From contig NW_005434648.1 in NCBI RefSeq assembly GCF_000315625.1, positions 475,869-539,868 of the forward strand: 64,000 bases of DNA, read 5' to 3'. Below, piece after piece: positions 52,030-63,231 of this stretch. A program made the position numbers and the translations under genes. Position 1 is the stretch's first letter. Each line of letters opens with the position of its first letter. This DNA is from Guillardia theta CCMP2712 (lineage: Eukaryota > Cryptophyceae > Pyrenomonadales > Geminigeraceae). The notes under the pieces were generated by a model. It was not told the origin of the DNA and made no database searches. It saw nothing but the letters and a program-made list of their open reading frames with translations.

Positions 52030-53049
52030 CTATACGAACCATTTCCATGGCTCTTCAGGAAACATGCAGTATGTATCCTCATAGTCGACCAGAAGCTTTC
52101 GTATCTCATCCACTGACACCATCTTGTCCTGGTCATGATGTGCATTTCTGTTGCTGTCCCTTGACAATACCTGAAGAGAAGGAAGGGTCGGAGAATGTTT
52201 TCAATTTAACTAGATTCAGCGTTTCAGTGCATACCTCCTTCATTCCTTCACATCCTCCGTTCTTCTTGGTCCAAACTTTCTTATCCTCGCCATCATAATT
52301 CTGAGCCTCTTCATCCGTCAAGACGACATGCTCGTTCCATGAATCCACTGAGCTGTAGCAGAAGAATCACAAGCAATAGAAAGGGAATCTTCGAGCATGC
52401 TTACTCTATGATAGAAGGAAAGAAAGGATACACCCTGCAATGCATTGGCCTTGCTTCGTAAATTGAACATGTTTTATCCTCATTCACAAATATACATCTA
52501 CAATGACACAAAGACAGCATAAGCAACCCTTCTTGGGCTCTCACAAGCAAGCATCTCACCTTCCCTCATCATCAGCATCGGGGGAGACCAGCGTGAAAGT
52601 TGGATGATCATCTCCTCTGACCCGATGCACTCTACGAAAAAGGGGCAACAGTCGTCATACCCCAGCGTTTGCGCATTTACCTGCTCATACCTGTTCCAAC
52701 CCTCCATCTCTTTGTTCACATATTTGTCTTTGAATGCCTTTTCAGTGATTCCAAGGAACTGCAAGATCCTGCTTGTCTCTTCTGGGCTGAACCACACCTC
52801 CCCTTTTACATGACAACATTTTCCGCATTGAGTGCAATCGAAAGGCAATCCTCCAAGTTGCTCCCACCATTCAAGATCAGCCAAATTTTCTTGTGAATTC
52901 ATCGATACTCGTAGGCCTTTGAAGCTACCTGACCTGCCAATCGAGTGCACGCGCCTTGACGGTTGCGGCCCAAGAAGTCCACAAGCGAATCCATTTGTCC
53001 ATCGCACAATATCGAGCGCTACTAAGATGACGATGTATTTGCGGAGCAT
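52030..53049 (-). CDS. Plastid-type YkgJ-like zinc/iron-chelating Cys-cluster protein
   Basis: Four exons (53049-52631, 52497-52405, 52352-52235, 52128-52030) total 729 nt (242 aa). A signal peptide (YIVILVALDIVRWTNG) is followed by Phe and a basic Ser/Arg transit region, again a red-lineage plastid leader. The mature part has the UPF0153/YkgJ pattern: FDCTQCGKCCHVKGEV, then GYDDCCPFFVECIFV, then CSIYEARPMHCRVYPFFP. These clustered cysteines are those annotated as a putative Zn- or Fe-chelating domain. The biochemical role is unknown in all lineages. The exon 1/2 junction places GTGCATCGGG as donor, which restores the family motif exactly. Confidence 0.88.
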
Positions 53050-54492
53050 TCCAGCTTCAATGCACAGAAGATGTTGATCAGATTCTGACTGAAGAAAATC
53101 TTATCAGAAGTTGATGTCAAAAGGTCATTCTATGGATTGCATTGCAGGAATCTTACATTGAGTCGTATCTTATTCTTACATGTTAACAACAGGGAGAGAT
53201 GAGTCTAACTCTCTACTCATACTTCTGGTCTTGAGTATATTTGATGTCGCCTCACAACACGTGGACACAGTATCCATCTCCATCACTCTCCTCTCCTCCA
53301 CATCGCCGATCATCACCTGACTTCATCACCTGACTTCTTCTTCTTCCTCACATCATGTGGGCTGCCTGAGGTGTCCAACTTACACACCAACCTGATCTCT
53401 TCCTAGCAATCACTTCTCTTCTTCTCTCCCATCCTAGCTCGCTGGTTAAACCTCCCCTCGCCCCCTGCACCAAACTTTCGGGGGAGCCATCACGGCCTCC
53501 AATCTATTTTACTCAACTTTGTTTCAGTGATGATAGGCATCCCCGGGCCCCGGGCCCCTGGGCCCCGGCATTCCGGCAAACCATGGCAGTTCCTCTCAGG
53601 CAGACATCCTCGGGCAAGGGTAGAGGTGGTCAAATTCTTTCTCTCCACCCCCCATTAAACAGCAATTTACTCGGCATTTGCTGGGGTACTACGACTACCC
53701 CACCGTGTTGTTTGGATGGAATGTCATCAGATTCCAGACGTCGTATCATGGCACTCCTTTCCATTGATCTCGTGAAGAACCATGATCTCATCTCCTCCTC
53801 TCCTCCTCTCCTCCTCTCCTCCTCTCCTCCTCTCCTCCTCTCCTCCTCTCCTCCTCTCCTCATGTCCACCTCTTCGCTGTGTTTCCATGTTGACCTGCCG
53901 CCATCCCTCTTCTCCTTTTGGTCTTCTGGGAAATATATATCGAGAAAAGATTTCGTCTGTGACTCAGTCCTCGCTGAGAAAAACTTTGATGAGCGGAGAA
54001 AGATGCAGGCTGAATGACGGAGACGTAGCACAAACATTACAATTTTTAGTTTTTTGTTACCTTGAGCGGGCTGCTGACTAAGTCGTCTTTCTTTTCTAGT
54101 GGAATCGGAATTCTCGACTATGGCAGCGTATCGCATAGTTGTCGGGACAGGTCACATTCCTTGTCTTGGTGCATCTTTTTACATTTGTTTTGAATTGTGG
54201 CCCACAGTGTACATGTTCTTCATGGCACATTGTACTTCATGCTTCTCATTCAACCCTTCGTTTGCTCTTGGTAAACGTCGAGTACAGGTTCAGAAGTATG
54301 GTACTTCAACTGTTGAATATTGAAACCACTTCGCAGTTGTCTTTGGATGCGGAGCTCCGTCCCAGAGGTACATAACAAGTTTTCTTGTCCTTCATTACAA
54401 TCGGTAATTGGGGCTTGAACTTAACGGGTGCTCAGTTACTAGAAAATGCGGTGGCTTGTTTCCTTTCTCGATGCAGTCGGAAAGGTAACAGT
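53050..54492. other. Intergenic region upstream of VKOR with 8-bp minisatellite
   Basis: 53540-53580 is a short very GC-rich island (CCCCGGGCCCCGGGCCCC). 53795-53862 is an array of about eight CCTCCTCT units. 53957 has TGACTCAGTCC. ORFs on both strands across the array are repeat-driven. Possible 5' exons of the VKOR gene may lie in 54120-54490, but none could be joined with confidence. Confidence 0.45.
53795..53862. repeat. 8-bp minisatellite CCTCCTCT
   Basis: About eight tandem copies, ending in a variant CCTCATGT. It is similar in unit length and composition to the TCCTCCTG array at 5354-5421. Confidence 0.88.
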
Positions 54493-55429
54493 ATGTCAGA
54501 AAGCACATCTCAATCTGACATATTTGCAAGTGGAGATGCCAACAACCGTGCAAACGGTGGCGAAGAAAAATTGAGGCTGTGGAAAGAAAAGGCGAAAGCT
54601 GCGCGCAAGCCCAGCTTGCAACAAGGTTGCGTTTGTTCGGTCATCGGGCATTCCATGTCTAAAGCATGCTTCATATCAGGAGTTTACATTTCCATTTTGT
54701 GTGTTCTTGGAATTTCATTAACGGCATATGCCCTGCATGTGGAGCACATGCTACGTCTAAACAAATCCTACAAGGTATTTTTAAGCACTCAACGATTGCA
54801 CACTGGTAAACTGTGTGATAGGCCGCTTGTGATGTCGGAAGCTGGGCATCATGTTCAAATGTATCCGACTTCTTGTTTTTGGGGATGTTTCTCATGTTTC
54901 ATGGACCAGGTTGCGAAATCAGCATATGGATCAGGTTTAGGCATCATCTCAAAGAGGGGTCCATTTGGATTTTTGGCGTTCTCAAATCCAATTTACGGTA
55001 ACGACTTCTTTATTGACCCCAATGTTTCCTATGACTTGATTATTTCTGTTAGGATTGGTATTTTATCTCGCCATGCTTGGGCTACAGGCTCCGCCCATAT
55101 TTGCCTCTCCCAGGGCTAGAATTGCTTCAGTTGTTCTTGCTTCAGTGTCCCTCTTCGCATCGGCGTGGCTTGGATATTTGCTGTTTGCCGTGATCAAAGT
55201 ACGCAGACTTCAACATGTTATACTTGCTACTCGAACGAGAGTGACTGTTTTGCTCCAGGAAATCTGTATAGTATGTATCTCGTCGTACGTCTTGAACGTG
55301 GTTCGTCAAAGCCTTGTGCGCTTTGTCACCTTGCTGACTTGCTGATTGCAGTTGATTTTTGTCCTTACGATGGCTGATTATCGGAAACTTATAGCAGACC
55401 TCAAGAGCAGGAAGCCCTCTTCGGCATAA
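54493..55429 (+). CDS. VKOR: Vitamin K epoxide reductase (VKOR) homologue
   Basis: Six exons (54493-54774, 54822-54860, 54910-54997, 55053-55198, 55259-55300, 55352-55429) total 675 nt (224 aa). TM1 is YISILCVLGISLTAYALHV. The 39-nt exon 2 supplies the loop pair AACDVGSWASCSN. After that come YGSGLG, NPIYGLVFYLAMLG (TM2), SVVLASVSLFASAWLGYLL (TM3), and the active-site CxxC in EICIVCISSY, then a short basic tail. All four cysteines of the VKOR mechanism (loop pair plus CxxC) are present. VKOR reduces quinones while oxidising protein thiols. It carries no fused thioredoxin domain, so it resembles the animal VKORC1 layout. The ~45-residue Lys-rich N-terminal extension shows no signal peptide. 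ER or periplastid location is open. It is tail-to-tail with FRA10AC1, 30 bp apart. Confidence 0.9.
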
Positions 55430-55459
55430 AAACCGTTCGCTGGGAGGGTAAGAAAACTC

Positions 55460-56758
55460 TCACGGGAACATGCCCTTGAAGTACTCATCGAACTCATCTT
55501 CCCCTGTGGCTGAAGGGAGCATGTCAAGACCTCGCTGAAGAAATTCATGAACTACTTACCATCTTCAAGAACTTGTGCTGGACGGCTCCAGATAGCGCTC
55601 TCAACGGATTCTTGTTGCTGAGAAGGATTATCAGTGGAAAGTCACATTGACCAGCAGCAAGTGGATTACCTCCTCCTGACTTTCCTGCTTTTCATTGACA
55701 GAAAGTTGTTCTCCTTGGAGTCTCCCTGCGGCAGATAGCAAGTCAAGAGACTTACTTAACCATCGCTTCATAAAATACTCACCTCTGGACGAAAGGGACT
55801 GACTGCCTGAAGATTCATGCTTTTCCTCTACTTTTCTGCTGCTACTCTTCCTCTTCCTCGCTTGTGGCCTATCCCATCTTGACTCTCCTGTCTCCTTGTT
55901 GTACCAATAGACCTTGCCGGTGCTACGAGACGTTACTTCTTCCCAATGGCCTTCATCTTCTTGCTCTTCTTCAGATTCTTCAGAGTCCGAACTTGAGCTT
56001 TGCGTGTCCTCCTGCTTCGATTCTTGACCTCCTTCAAGTCTCCTCTTCTTCTCATTTTTAGCCCGTTTTTTCATCTCCTTCTCCATCTTTCTTAGCTTCT
56101 TGTAGTTCAACTTGATCGCACAATCGGGACAAACTCTTAGCTTGACAAGGGCATTCTTTTTCTCACCCGCCTCCTTGTAGGCAAAGTTCATCTCGAAGCT
56201 CTGTAACTCATCTCTGGCATCACAGGCCTGGTTGCCACAGACAAACTGTCCCTTTCCAACAAATACCTCTTTCTCCGTCCTCCAACGCAATGCTATCTGC
56301 CCTTTCTTATACTTGCTCATGTCAGCAATACAGTACTCCTTGTAAAGCTTCTCATAATACTTGACAGCCATTCTCACTTCCCACTTGGACAAGTCATCTT
56401 CTTCTGGTTTCCGAATGAACCTATAGTTTTCATGCAGGACATCATAGTCTGTTTTGCCTACCGACGGCCTGTTCTTCTCGATGTAACGTTGAACTCCTTC
56501 CTTGCCCAGAGTCAAGACATAGTCGTTGATGAACTTCTTGTGGCGGGAATACGGGTCCATCCTCTGCATCTTGATCGCCTTGTTATGTATCACAAAGACA
56601 CCTGCTGCTGCTGCTGCTGCTGCTCCCTCCCTCGCTACTTCGTCTCCTTCCTGTGTGCTCGTCCTCCTGTCAGGCTCCGGGCCCCGGAGACGTTCGGAGT
56701 TCTGCCCAACCCAAGGCCGTATCACTGACTCAAACTCAATGCTCAGACGAGCCTTCAA
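55460..56758 (-). CDS. FRA10AC1: FRA10AC1 homologue with C-terminal WW domain
   Basis: Exons 56758-55783, 55725-55670, 55617-55573 and 55534-55460 total 1152 nt (383 aa). The conserved FRA10AC1 core is unmistakable: MDPYSRHKKFINDYV, DYDVLHENYRFI, VKYYEKLYKEYCIADMSKY, LRWRTEKEVFVGKGQFVCGN, KKNALVKLRVCPDCAIKLN, including two CxxC-like pairs. FRA10AC1 is a nuclear, spliceosome-associated protein in animals. After a Lys- then Ser/Glu-rich linker comes a WW domain (GHWEEVTSRSTGKVYWYN then SRWDRP). The C-terminus ends FDEYFKGMFP. A poly-Ala run from a GCT repeat lies in the N-terminus, so translation may begin at a later Met, such as that of MQRMDPYS. The last intron is only 38 nt. Confidence 0.92.
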
Positions 56759-58689
56759 GTAGTGAACTCTAGTGCCGGTGCCGGGTCACGGGTCACACGG
56801 GTCACGGGTGGGGGCCCTCTGACCTTTTCGATCAAGGTTCGACTGTTTTAAAATTCTGGAGGAGCTGCTGAAATATTTGGGGGTCACGGTGACGAAATTT
56901 GAATTCAAAACTCGGATCACGACCGGTAACTTTCAAATTCGAGTTCAAATTTGAAGTGGATCCGCACAGTTGATTGCGGAAAATCGTTTACCGAAGTCCC
57001 AATCATAGAATTTGAATTTATCATGGAGATATTGGAGAGTGGCGGCTGAAATCGTTCAAACCTGTCGTCGGACAGCACGGGCTGCAAGAACGGCAGGATC
57101 TTTCATCAATCAGATCGGATCGTTGCGTTTTTAGTCAGGTCACGATTGAATTCGAATCCGAAAGGCGGGGGTCCGTCGGGGAACCGAAGAATATTCAAAC
57201 AGTACCGGTGGTTAGACCCTATACCCTGATACTACCCAGTGGTGGGTGACTTGAACCGGTGCAATTCGTATTCAATATGCATGGTGCTGTGTAGCGTCCA
57301 GGGGTAGGGGTTGGACAAAATGTTCCCACTCGCCGCGGGGTAGGGTGGCAACCGCAAGTTTCAAAAATTGAAATTTGAATAAAAAAAAGTAAAACTCAAA
57401 CTCACATGGCGCACTGTTTTCCCCTCATGAATTGAATTGGCACTAATAACATTTGGATACTTATCAGAAAGGTTTCAAAAATAGGAGGTCTTGCTTTCAA
57501 GTGGTTTCTCTCGCCTTATTTCAACGGAGCCATCGTGCTTACAGGGGGCCTTGTAGTAAACGGGACCCCACCCCCAAGTCAAGCTCATGGGAAGGGACTT
57601 AAATACAAACTCGATTCCAAAAGCCTCTTTGGGTAGGTAGTTTTTGCCTAAATGACGGGGGTACGAGTATAGACCAAAGGGGGTTCACAATGAACCCAAT
57701 GCCAAGGGGGTGGACGGGTAGGGGTATGATAGAGGAACTGGGGGCGGGATCATAGGCAGGGAGGGGGTGGGCGGGAAAAGGGAGTTACCAGAGCAAAATT
57801 CGAACACAGTGAAGCTGCCCGCGCGCGCATGGCACACAAACTTGAGATGCCGCTCGTGTTCATGCTCCTTCCCTAGCCTGCTTCTTCCTTTGTCTGCTTG
57901 TTCTACTCACTTACATGTTTGTCCTTGAGTATGCTTGTTGAGTTCTTTGCACATACTGAATCCTGGGAACCGATATGTGCATTTCATGCAGTGATTCGAA
58001 ACATAGGTTGTATCGAATAGCGGATTGATTGAATATTGTCTGTATGCTGTTGATTGCTGTCTCCAAAGCTCGAAATTCAATGATAAGAAGCTGGAAGTCA
58101 AGGGATCTTTGATTTGCTGTGGTTGAGAACATTTTCAGACTTTTTAATTTGTGCAAGACCACCCGACAGCATTATTTTGCCTTTGCATTTGCAATATCAA
58201 AAACGTTGGATGAGAGAGCCATTTGCTCATTGGTGACTATTACATGCCAGTGTCGTTGTTATTCAATCATATGTAAACCTTCTGTGTTTCCCCAGCGAAT
58301 ATTGCTTTAGTCCCAAGGTAGAATTGCGCATGCGATTCATCGGAGAATGATTCATTCTTTTGAAAACTGTTAGATTTCAAGCAGCAAATGACATTCTATT
58401 GTTTAGTTGTATGTTCTAGACAAACCAAAATGACCTCATGCATCTTTTCTCTTGATTTTTGGACATCGACGTTTTCAAATTTTCAAATTTTCAAATTTTG
58501 AATTGCATTTGACGTTGTGCTTGCAGATCCCTTGAACGCTTGGAACTTTGCTCCAAGATAACCATCTTCATGACAAATCCAAGCTTAATGAGATGTAATA
58601 ACTGCACTCAGTGGTATATACAGCCTAAAAATGATGTTTTCTTGTTGATAACGGAACTTTTGCTCAGGTGCAAGTGTGATCGACAACCT
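56759..58689. other. Divergent intergenic region, repeat-word-rich
   Basis: 56770-56820 has tandem GGTCACGGGTCAC-like words. 56900-56960 has TTCAAATTTGAA-type inverted words. 57170-57790 is rich in GGGGTA/GGGTAGGG with AT-rich gaps. 58475-58503 has three direct TTTTCAAA copies. Short ORFs at 57.9-58.6 kb are not supported. A 5' exon of the cyclin gene could be present before 58.69 kb. Confidence 0.4.
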
Positions 58690-60568
58690 ATGAACCTAAG
58701 ATCGCGTAAGACGGTTCGGACAACAAAACAACCAAATTCAAAAAATGTAAATCATGAAACTTCATCGAAGAAGAATCAGGCGGGACAGCTGATCAGAAAT
58801 CACAAAAATCTAAGGGTGTATGAGATCCCTGAAGAGATCTTGGACTCCATTCTAAACTTTGCGGTGAGGGGTCACTGCGACATTTGTAAATACTCCTTGA
58901 CGTGCAAGAAATGGTATTCTGTCGTCAATCAAGAGATGTGCTGGAAGAGACTGTGCATCCGGGGTTGGGGTCATCGATCGGATATTGTCCAAGTACCTTT
59001 CTGCAAGGAACCCTCTGTTACATGGAAGGACTACTACAAAACTCGGCTTCTTTCCCACCAACCTCTTCAAGGATATATGAAGTATCAACATCAGCTGACC
59101 GTCAGTATAAGGTATGTTCACTTTGTTTCTCAAATCTTTTTTGTTTTCCACTTAGCCACATAACTGACATTTCACTTTTTTCTTCAGATCGATTCTTATC
59201 AACTGGCTGCTTGCGGTGATCGACGAATTTCAGAGCACCAATGTCTTCGGCAAGCCCGCTGTTCATCACTTGACAGTATCAATTCTGGACAACTATTGTT
59301 CTTCTGTTCGGGAGGTCATTGCAACAAGTGAATTGCAGACGATCGGAGCGGCCTGTGCTGTTTTGGCACTCCACCCTAACTCAGAGTTGGAGGACATCTG
59401 TCCAAAATACTACAAACGAGCAGCTTACTACACAGATGGTGCATGTACAAGTGAACAAGTTAGGGCTGTTGCAGAGAATATCCGGAAGTTTTTTCCAAGA
59501 CTCCGCATACGGGAAACCAAAACAGCATTTCACACCATAGATGCACTTTTGGGAGCAATGCAGAAGAATCATCCATCCTCTTCCACCTTCTGCTTAGCTC
59601 ATTACCTTGGTGAACTCAGTCTCCAAGCCGAAGCTTCATTGAAGTTTACTCAAACTCAGATAGGGGCTTCTTCATATGCTTTGGCTTGCCACACGTTGGG
59701 TTGGTCTGAGTCACTTTGGATGTCTATTATCAAATCTCATCTACCAAATTATTCTTTTGGGGACTTGCAGGAGTGCATGTCGAGTTTGCAAGAGCTCCTG
59801 AAACAGGCTTTGAATATGCTGACCAAACGGAACAAGAAGACAACTCTTCCTCATGTGATCGTCAAGTATAGCCGCCGAGACAGACAGCACGTCGCGAAGG
59901 TCGTGGTGACACCTTCAGCTTGGCCTTTGGTTTGCCCTCATGGCATCAGCAGAGAGCAGCCGATTCCTTGTACAGAATGCCAGGTGACAGGATCTGCAGT
60001 GCTTAACTTGAGCTTGGATGGTGAAATTGACGACGATGACGGTCAAGTATCGGTGTTCTCACTGGATGAAGATCCAGATTTTTTGGATGGCTCCATAGAG
60101 GAATCGACCTTCGCTATCAACGGAGGAGCTGATGAGGACATCGAAAGACTGCCTGTGCTTGAACGCCATGACGCTCACACGCCGATCAATGCTCCACCAC
60201 CAGAGGACAGCTTGCTAAGGGCCCCGAGCGACTCATCTCCGTCCGTCACCTGCACAGGGCAGGGGGAGAACGAGAAGGTTCAAGACCAGCGGGGCTTGCA
60301 AGACGTTTCCTTTGGGATGATGAGCGATGCCTGCGACAACAGCTTCATTCATGGTCCGGATGCCGCTTTCGAGCCCTTCGACGATCGCAGGTCATCCATG
60401 GGGGAGCGTCGTGCTTCAATGGGCAGTGTCCTTGGGGCAGTCTTTGAGGAGGACGATTCCTACGCATCGGAGACTTCTGAGAAAGAAACATGCTCTTCGC
60501 TCTGCTGCGAAACCAATGTTGGGAAACACAACAAAGCCAATATCAGCCTTGCTGATCACAACAAATAG
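58690..60568 (+). CDS. CCNF: Cyclin F-type F-box cyclin
   Basis: Two exons (58690-59111, 59188-60568; 1803 nt, 600 aa). After a basic N-terminus an F-box is clear: YEIPEEILDSILNFAVRG, SLTCKKWYSVVNQEMCWK. Following a linker (LLSHQPLQGYM), the exon junction joins SIRSILINWLLAVIDEFQ, the start of the cyclin box, then HHLTVSILDNYCSS, LQTIGAACAVLAL, ICPKYYKRAAYYTDGACT. The second cyclin fold follows (TFCLAHYLGELSLQAEASLK; IGASSYALACHTLGW). The last ~200 residues are acidic/Ser-rich and degron-like. F-box plus cyclin domain in one chain is diagnostic of cyclin F, the SCF substrate receptor that docks targets through the cyclin box. The intron is 76 nt. The start at 58690 is the first Met giving a clean basic N-terminus; an upstream extension is possible. 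Confidence 0.9.
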
Positions 60569-62441
60569 AAGGTATCCATTGAATCGTTAGATGGATTTGT
60601 TGGAAGGTTGCAAGCTCAAACAACAATACACGACTTTCTTGGGGGTTACACGATTATTCCTTTTAAACTAGTAAGAAATTAAATGTAAAAAAACAAGCAA
60701 AACAAGTAGAAGTCTGAATGCATGTGCCACCCTTATGACTGGTCATCGTGCCAAAGAACTTCATACTCGCAGCGATGCCGAAGCTGCTCCGAACGGTCTA
60801 GTTGCTATCTCCTTCAGATCGTTAGGCCTTGAACCTAAGGTATATGACCACTTCCAGATCATATGCCTTGCTCGATACGTTCCGATCGTCTCTTCTCCAT
60901 GATTAGGCTCTGTTTGAATCGATAGTAGTAGCTTGCTACTTGATTGATTTTGTGACTGACGTTTTTTCAGAAACTACATTCATATGATATGCTGCCCTGA
61001 ACTGATGCGACAGGTTCCTGTCGAACCACAAAGCCTGCTGAGGGTAATTATGTAGCAGTAGGGCAGGGAGTGGCTCCATTTCTCCTTCCTGCCTTCCTGA
61101 TTTACCTCGTTTTTTCGAATGCTCTATTAACAATCACTGTCCCTTCTATCTCAGACATTGCTCCGTTCCCACGTCATTGCGGTGTCAAGTCGCTTTCTCC
61201 AAAGCAATTGCTTCTCGTCTTCACATCATGCTTCGTATCTCACATTATCCTCAGCGCTCTTTCTGATTATCTCGTCAATTATTTTCGCCCCCCTCTCCAC
61301 TCTATCTTTCCGTCATCATAATCTCAATTTTCTATTTACACCTTTATCTTGCCACCTCATCTCTTTACCTTTTGCCACCTCTATTCATCTTTCTCGCTCC
61401 TCTGCTGGTCTTTTCTCTCTGTCGTTCTGCATTGTCGTATCTGCTTATTGCTTTCTCTGTTCTTTCACTCGATTTTGTCTGCTCTCTCCTCTCTCTTTCT
61501 TCCTTCCCTCCGCCGTGCCCAAACTTTGTGGCGGACCTCATTTGCATTTGTCGGGCGAAAGATGCGAGTACCGGTAGTTTCAACTTCAAGAAAGGGGGTA
61601 GTACAAATACATCCTCCAAAAAGAAGGTGGTGGAGGGCGATGATGGTATACGGGTGATTCGGACCACTATTGAGGGGGTACTCATTTTATATTATGAGTA
61701 CCCGTACTTTCTAGAGTACCCAATAGGGTTAAGGTAGCGCTACGAATACCGGTGTCTTTGACTATCTCATGCAGTGGTAGGGTAGCGCAGACGGGTTGCA
61801 CGAGGGCAAAAAAGGAGGGAAGATGAAATCAATTCGAATATTGTACTGTAATTTGAAATTTAGAATGTTAAATTGATTAATTTCACCAGAACCTCATTCC
61901 CTCCAGGAAGCTCGTGAGAGGAAAATTAGGGTTGGGAGAATGGCAGGCAGAGGGGAGGCAACAGTGGGGAGAAGAGGCGAAGAGGATGCGGTTTAGATGG
62001 GAAGAGAGGCCGAATATGCAGAAGATAGGAGATCGTTGATATGAAGTGAATGTGAAATCAAAGGCAATCAGAACATAAGGATCAAATCGAAATGTGTGAA
62101 ATAGAGCGACTGAAAATGTTCGCAAGATGAAGGTGTGACATAATTTGATAGGGTAAGAAAAGGATAATGATATGATGATGAAGAGATGAAATCAGTGGAA
62201 ATGTGGCGGCAGAGGAACCGGGACAATGGGTTCAAAATGTACTGACATACACAAGTGCTGGGAATATTTTGGCAGAGGATAGAAGAAAAGTGAATGGACG
62301 GATGAAGCATTGTTTCATGAGGTTACCAAGAAGGTTAGAAGGAGAAGGATAATATTGAATCAGACATTCACTTCTGAGCAAGTTGGAAGCTAGCTCTGCC
62401 ATGACGGCTTGTCCGCGATCATTGACGTCTAGGTATGGCAG
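60569..62441. other. Intergenic region, no supported gene
   Basis: 60.57-61.05 kb looks like 3' UTR and spacer. 61.15-61.52 kb is pyrimidine-rich. 61.56-61.80 kb has GGGGGTA, GAGTACC and TACCGG words like the other C/T-word spacers, including TATTATGAGTACCCGTAC-type inverted words near 61690. 61.85-62.4 kb is purine-rich on the plus strand, probably promoter and leader of the NAC gene. Confidence 0.4.
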
Positions 62442-63163
<722 letters not shown>

Positions 63164-63231
63164 GCATGCACGTCGAAACAGAATTGTTTTGTATAAAAGA
63201 ATAACCAGAATCTCCTTGCGTGTTCCTCTTC

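Noticed and set aside
53795-53862. Possible CRISPR-like array (also 5354-5421)
   Set aside because: Contiguous 8-bp units with no spacers in a eukaryotic genome; simple minisatellites.
53583-54136. Gene on either strand around 53.6-54.1 kb
   Set aside because: ORFs depend on the 8-bp array; no conserved motif and no consistent splice chain.
55259-55270. A 12-nt microexon (E-I-C-I) in the gene at 55 kb
   Set aside because: First considered because GTATGT follows; recognising VKOR showed that the sequence continues as EICIVCISSY, so it is a 42-nt exon to 55300.
57907-58310. Short ORFs before the cyclin gene
   Set aside because: No motif; AT-rich spacer. A non-coding first exon is possible but cannot be shown.
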